DNA of 9,443 nucleotides, from assembly GCA_030603375.1 (NCBI GenBank), contig JAUVXY010000054.1, positions 1-9,443 on the forward strand, read 5' to 3'. This document shows positions 6,117 through 9,443 of this stretch, piece after piece; position 1 is the stretch's first letter; each line of letters opens with the position of its first letter. Made by a program: the position numbers and the translations under genes. This DNA is from Actinomycetes bacterium (GTDB lineage: Bacteria > Actinomycetota > Humimicrobiia > Humimicrobiales > Humimicrobiaceae). Below the pieces are notes generated by a model. The model was given only the letters and a program-made list of their open reading frames with translations. It did no database searches and was not told where the DNA came from.

Positions 6117-6123
6117 AAGGGGG
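6117..6123 (+). promoter_or_regulatory. ilvE ribosome-binding site, favouring the second ATG
   Basis: AAGGGGG ends two bases before the first ATG (6126) and five before the next in-frame ATG (6129). Five is the normal spacing, so translation probably starts at 6129 and drops one Met. Confidence 0.6.
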
Positions 6124-6125
6124 AA

Positions 6126-7049
6126 ATGATGAAAAATCCAAAATTTGCTTTTTTTGAAGGAAAGATAATTTCTATTAGTGAGGCTAAAGTTGATATCAGG
6201 ACAAGCTCTCTGCAATACGGAACAGCAGTTTTTGAAGGTATAAGAAGTTACTGGAATGCAAAAACAGAGAAAAATTATGTTTTTAGGATGGAAGATCATT
6301 ACAAAAGACTATATGACAGTGCACGTATTTTAATGATAAAAATAAAATATCCAATAGAGGAACTCTGCGATATAACACTGGAACTGCTAAAGAAAGAAGG
6401 CTATACCGAGGATTCATACGTAAGGCCGTTTGCTTATAATAGCGGGCTCAAAATAGGCCCCAAACTTGTTGGAACGGAGCAGGACCTTTTTATTTATACC
6501 ATCCCAATGGGAGAATATTTGGATACAACAAAAGCAATTAAAGTATGCACTTCGTCATGGGCGCGATTGTCAGACAATAGCATCCCGCCAAGAGCAAAAG
6601 TGTCCGGAGCTTACGTTAATTCAGCAATTCAAAAAACAGAGGCCCTGCTGAATGGATTTGACGAGGCTATTGTGCTTACATCCGACGGCCAGCATGTCAG
6701 CGAAGGAAGTGCAATGAATGTTTTTATGGTTAAAAATAATACATTGATTACACCACCTGTTTACAGTGATATATTGGAAGGGTTAACAAGGGATACAGTT
6801 ATAAAAGTAGCTCGGGACGAACTGAACATAAAAGTTATAGAAAGGCCCGTGGACAGAACAGAAATGTATACTGCTGATGAGCTTTTTTTCTGTGGCACAG
6901 GTGCCCAGGTTTCGGCCATAGGCAACGTTGATAATAGAATAATTGGAGATGGCAGCATGGGACAGATAACTGGCAGGATTCAAAGTCTTTATTTTAAACT
7001 AGTAAAAAATGAGATAAATAAATATTCTTCATGGTGCACTAAAGTATAA
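6126..7049 (+). CDS. ilvE: IlvE, branched-chain amino acid aminotransferase
   Basis: Fold-type IV PLP aminotransferase that interconverts 2-oxo acids and leucine, isoleucine and valine using glutamate, the last step of branched-chain amino acid synthesis. Visible family blocks are LQYGTAVFEGIRSY (29-42), YVRPFAYNS (98-106) and the PLP lysine K158 in RAKVSGAYVNS (156-166). GFDEAIVL, VSEGSAMNVF with PLP-contacting E193, LEGLTRDTVI and FFCGTGAQVSAI follow. Length 307 is almost equal to the 309 of E. coli IlvE, and the K and E positions match it closely. The EGIRSY and SEGSAMNVF blocks fit IlvE better than D-amino acid transaminase or aminodeoxychorismate lyase, though substrate range cannot be read from sequence. 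It appears monocistronic: its own promoter precedes it and a convergent gene ends 13 bp after its stop. Confidence 0.93.
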   Translation: MMKNPKFAFFEGKIISISEAKVDIRTSSLQYGTAVFEGIRSYWNAKTEKNYVFRMEDHYKRLYDSARILMIKIKYPIEELCDITLELLKKEGYTEDSYVRPFAYNSGLKIGPKLVGTEQDLFIYTIPMGEYLDTTKAIKVCTSSWARLSDNSIPPRAKVSGAYVNSAIQKTEALLNGFDEAIVLTSDGQHVSEGSAMNVFMVKNNTLITPPVYSDILEGLTRDTVIKVARDELNIKVIERPVDRTEMYTADELFFCGTGAQVSAIGNVDNRIIGDGSMGQITGRIQSLYFKLVKNEINKYSSWCTKV

Positions 7050-7062
7050 AAATAATTTTCCG

Positions 7063-9443
7063 CTAGTTTATATATGCGCACAAATCATAGTAAGGGCAAT
7101 CTTTTTCGCAAGATGAAGCTATGTCGGCATCAAAAATATTTTTGTTTATCTTTTTGATGATATCCAGCACAAGGGTTTCAAATTCTTTTATCTGACGAGC
7201 CTTGAAACTAAGATCAATCTTTTTGCTGTTCCCAAGATAAAGAAGGCACCCGCATACGTCACTTGTAAATTTTTCATATATTTCGCAGGCACTGCTTATA
7301 TAGGATTTTAGTTGATTTTCATGCTGCACATTTTTTCTCTTTGCGGAATAATTTGACACTTTGTAATCAATAATCCTCATTTTACCATCTTTTAGCATAT
7401 CCATCCTATCAATCTTACCAGTAATGAAATATCCGCTTAGCTTCCAATAAAAAAGCTGCTCGAGCAGTAAAAATTCTACATCATCAAATTTTAATAAATT
7501 ACTATTTAAAAACACTTCAATATATTTTTTTAGTTCCTCATCCTTAATTTTTCCTAATATCTCATCCTCATCTATGTTTTTACCCAGGAACTGTTTCCCG
7601 GTTAAATCCCCATGCTTAATCATAGTTATGTATTCTATATGTTTATGAACCCTTTCACCCAGCCTGAGCCTTTCTGTTTCAGGCTCCGGGATTTTATATA
7701 TATATTTCCACTTGTACAGCACGGGACATTTTATGTAGTCCAGTATACTTGTAAGAGAAAAATTTTTTTCTGCTACATTTCTCTTTCTGCCTGCCTCTTC
7801 CAAAACAGCCAAATTACGACTGTCATGTCCTGTAAATTTAATTCTATTTCTCCATTGCTCTAACTTACCTGAATTAATTAAATTACAGTTTAACTCCAAA
7901 TCTGTATTCAAATCTTTAAAAATTTTACAGATTTCTTTATCTCTGCCCGGGACTGCGTTTAATTTGTTAATTAGCGCGCTCAAGCTTTTCTCTGTTTCTT
8001 CCTGGTCACATTCCGTAAACAGCCTGCTGGCTATGACATTTCCGGCTTTTCCCGCTGAAGCTGCACCACCGCTGTGCCTGCCTTCCAAACCAATAAAATC
8101 AATAGCGTCACTATACGATTCAATGTTTTTATTAAAATTTTTATTTACTTTGTTTCTAATATACTCGGCCCCTTTTAGATTTATAACACTCATCTCGCTG
8201 TTGCCCTTTAATGCATCTGCAAAAAATGGAACTATCTCCTTGCCTTTATTTTCTTTTTTATTAGCATCTTCTTCACTATCAAACTCGCAGTACAATAGAG
8301 CCAAAACTTTCCTGGCCCTGCTGCATGCAACATAAAATATCCTTCTCTCTTCTTCTGTTCTAATGCCTTTTAGGGCATCTTCAAATTTCTTCCTGCTGGT
8401 ATAATCTTTTTTCTCTTTCCATATTTTCCCGTCTTTTCTTAAACATGAAGGAATTTCAAATTTTCCTCTGGATGATTTTCTGCCGATATAATCATTTTTC
8501 CACAGCATGGGAAGAAAGACCACTTCAAACTCTAATCCTTTAGCAGCATGGACACTCATAATTTTTACTGAATTTTCACCGGATAATTCCGTCGTGTCAG
8601 GGTCATCATAGTCGCTCTTTGCAACATCTTTCAAATAAATTATAAAGCTGTCAAGACTGCTTCCAAAATTATTTTGCTCAAAGTCAGAACTTACCTTAAT
8701 TAAATTTTCCACATTTTTTATTTTTTCCTTATACCCAGAACCAAATTTGGACTTAATTTCATCATTCATTCCTGAACGATGAAAAATTAAACTTATCAGC
8801 TCCTTTAGTTTTAAAGTTTTTGATTTGCTTATATAGAACCTTAAATCATTCAAAAAATCTGCCATCCTGTTTTTAGAAAGGTTGCTTATGTAAGGATTTT
8901 GTTTACAATTTAACAAACCATCAATAATACTTGGATTGCCCTCTTTTAAGACAGCACTGTAATTGTTTTGCGTGTGTTTGTACCTCCTTAAAAAATAAAT
9001 ATCGCGGTCACAAATTTTGTATTTCCCTGATTTTAATATGTGTATTAAATTTATTTCATCATAAGTATTATGAATAATTCTGAGCCAGGATATAATAAAT
9101 AATACTTCAGGCTTAAAGAAAAAATTCTTGCCTCCGACAAGCTCATATTTGATATTGTTTTTTTCCAGTTCCTCTACAATTACGCTAAACCTTTTTCTTC
9201 TTGCCAGTATCGCTATCTCTTTTAATTTAACACCCTTTTCCATTAAATGTTTTATAATTTTAGAGATTTGCTGAGCCTCTTCCCTGTGTGTTTTGTTATA
9301 GCAAAAAATAACTTTTGAATCTTTTTTTTCATTTTCAGGTTTCAATTCTTTACTAAATCTATTTTTATTTTCAGCAATAATATTATTTGCAGTGCTAATA
9401 ATATTTTTCCCAGATCTGAAATTAACTGTCAGGTAAAAATCTG
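7063..9443 (-). CDS. UvrD/AdnAB-like helicase fused to Fe-S RecB-family nuclease (N-terminus beyond window)
   Basis: Probable DNA-end-processing motor-nuclease. The frame is open through the right edge, so the first 792 visible residues have no start; an internal TTG at 9345 is not credible because helicase motif IV lies upstream of it. In visible numbering: LTVNFRS, superfamily-1 motif IV (4-10); 2B region (about 115-285); SVHAAKGLEFEVVF, motif V (296-309); EERRIFYVACSRA, motif VI (364-376). A linker with a Gly/Ala-rich patch (about 454-470) follows, then the PD-(D/E)XK nuclease: LGERVHKH with H599, GKIDRMD (D678), IIDYK (D692, K694) and QLKSY (710-714). Cysteines C572, C778, C782 and C788 match the split 4-Cys [4Fe-4S] pattern of AddB and Cas4 nucleases. 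The missing part should hold Walker A and B. AddA, AddB and AdnA/AdnB are the nearest relatives I can name; which one applies is undecided. Confidence 0.88.
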   Translation of the reverse strand, partial: DFYLTVNFRSGKNIISTANNIIAENKNRFSKELKPENEKKDSKVIFCYNKTHREEAQQISKIIKHLMEKGVKLKEIAILARRKRFSVIVEELEKNNIKYELVGGKNFFFKPEVLFIISWLRIIHNTYDEINLIHILKSGKYKICDRDIYFLRRYKHTQNNYSAVLKEGNPSIIDGLLNCKQNPYISNLSKNRMADFLNDLRFYISKSKTLKLKELISLIFHRSGMNDEIKSKFGSGYKEKIKNVENLIKVSSDFEQNNFGSSLDSFIIYLKDVAKSDYDDPDTTELSGENSVKIMSVHAAKGLEFEVVFLPMLWKNDYIGRKSSRGKFEIPSCLRKDGKIWKEKKDYTSRKKFEDALKGIRTEEERRIFYVACSRARKVLALLYCEFDSEEDANKKENKGKEIVPFFADALKGNSEMSVINLKGAEYIRNKVNKNFNKNIESYSDAIDFIGLEGRHSGGAASAGKAGNVIASRLFTECDQEETEKSLSALINKLNAVPGRDKEICKIFKDLNTDLELNCNLINSGKLEQWRNRIKFTGHDSRNLAVLEEAGRKRNVAEKNFSLTSILDYIKCPVLYKWKYIYKIPEPETERLRLGERVHKHIEYITMIKHGDLTGKQFLGKNIDEDEILGKIKDEELKKYIEVFLNSNLLKFDDVEFLLLEQLFYWKLSGYFITGKIDRMDMLKDGKMRIIDYKVSNYSAKRKNVQHENQLKSYISSACEIYEKFTSDVCGCLLYLGNSKKIDLSFKARQIKEFETLVLDIIKKINKNIFDADIASSCEKDCPYYDLCAYIN

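Noticed and set aside
7964..8335. 123-codon plus-strand frame opposite the helicase-nuclease
   Set aside because: It is antisense to well-conserved helicase and linker sequence and has a composition typical of shadow frames; no Shine-Dalgarno or protein motif was seen.
1..9443. Mobile elements, CRISPR arrays, toxin-antitoxin or defence islands
   Set aside because: No transposase, integrase, regular direct repeats, attachment sites or paired small genes were found. The helicase-nuclease alone is better explained by recombination repair.

Overview
The window is AT-rich bacterial DNA in which seven protein genes are packed tightly. Six are ordinary metabolic or housekeeping genes and the seventh is a large DNA helicase-nuclease. 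The complete bacillithiol (Cys-GlcN-malate) pathway points to a bacterium outside the glutathione-using Proteobacteria, such as Firmicutes, Deinococcus-Thermus, Bacteroidota/Chlorobi or an uncultured low-GC lineage. I cannot name the organism from sequence alone. No insertion sequences, phage genes, CRISPR arrays, tRNAs or rRNAs are visible.

Layout. Positions 1-3424 (minus strand) hold an operon read bshC, bshB1, bshA: cysteine ligase, deacetylase and glycosyltransferase. bshC and bshB1 are joined by a GTGA overlap, and bshA runs off the left edge. A 266-bp divergent spacer follows, then mnmA (plus strand, tRNA 2-thiouridylase). Its 3' end overlaps by 26 bp the convergent cysK (minus strand, O-acetylserine sulfhydrylase). 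Positions 5684-6125 are a 442-bp non-coding region. Then come ilvE (plus strand, branched-chain aminotransferase) and, 13 bp beyond its stop and convergent with it, a UvrD-type helicase fused to a RecB/AddB-like iron-sulfur nuclease. The N-terminal half of that last gene lies beyond the right edge.

How the genes fit together. Three neighbouring units share cysteine and sulfur chemistry. CysK makes cysteine, BshC adds cysteine to GlcN-malate to make bacillithiol, and MnmA puts cysteine-derived sulfur on tRNA wobble uridines. The grouping is suggestive, but the genes lie on alternating strands and are not one operon. ilvE and the helicase look unrelated to this theme.

The most interesting element is in the 442-bp spacer. 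A near-consensus sigma-70 promoter (TTGACA, 17 bp, TATATT) lies directly after 46 bp of pure A/T. It is followed by about 175 nt that fold into nested helices and end in an intrinsic terminator with a long, structured loop. ilvE appears to have its own promoter further downstream. The element therefore looks like a free-standing, strongly transcribed small RNA rather than just an ilvE leader. I could not match it to 6S, SRP, T-box or any riboswitch class I can recall. Its 5' strand can pair with two different downstream partners, which raises the possibility of a conformational switch.
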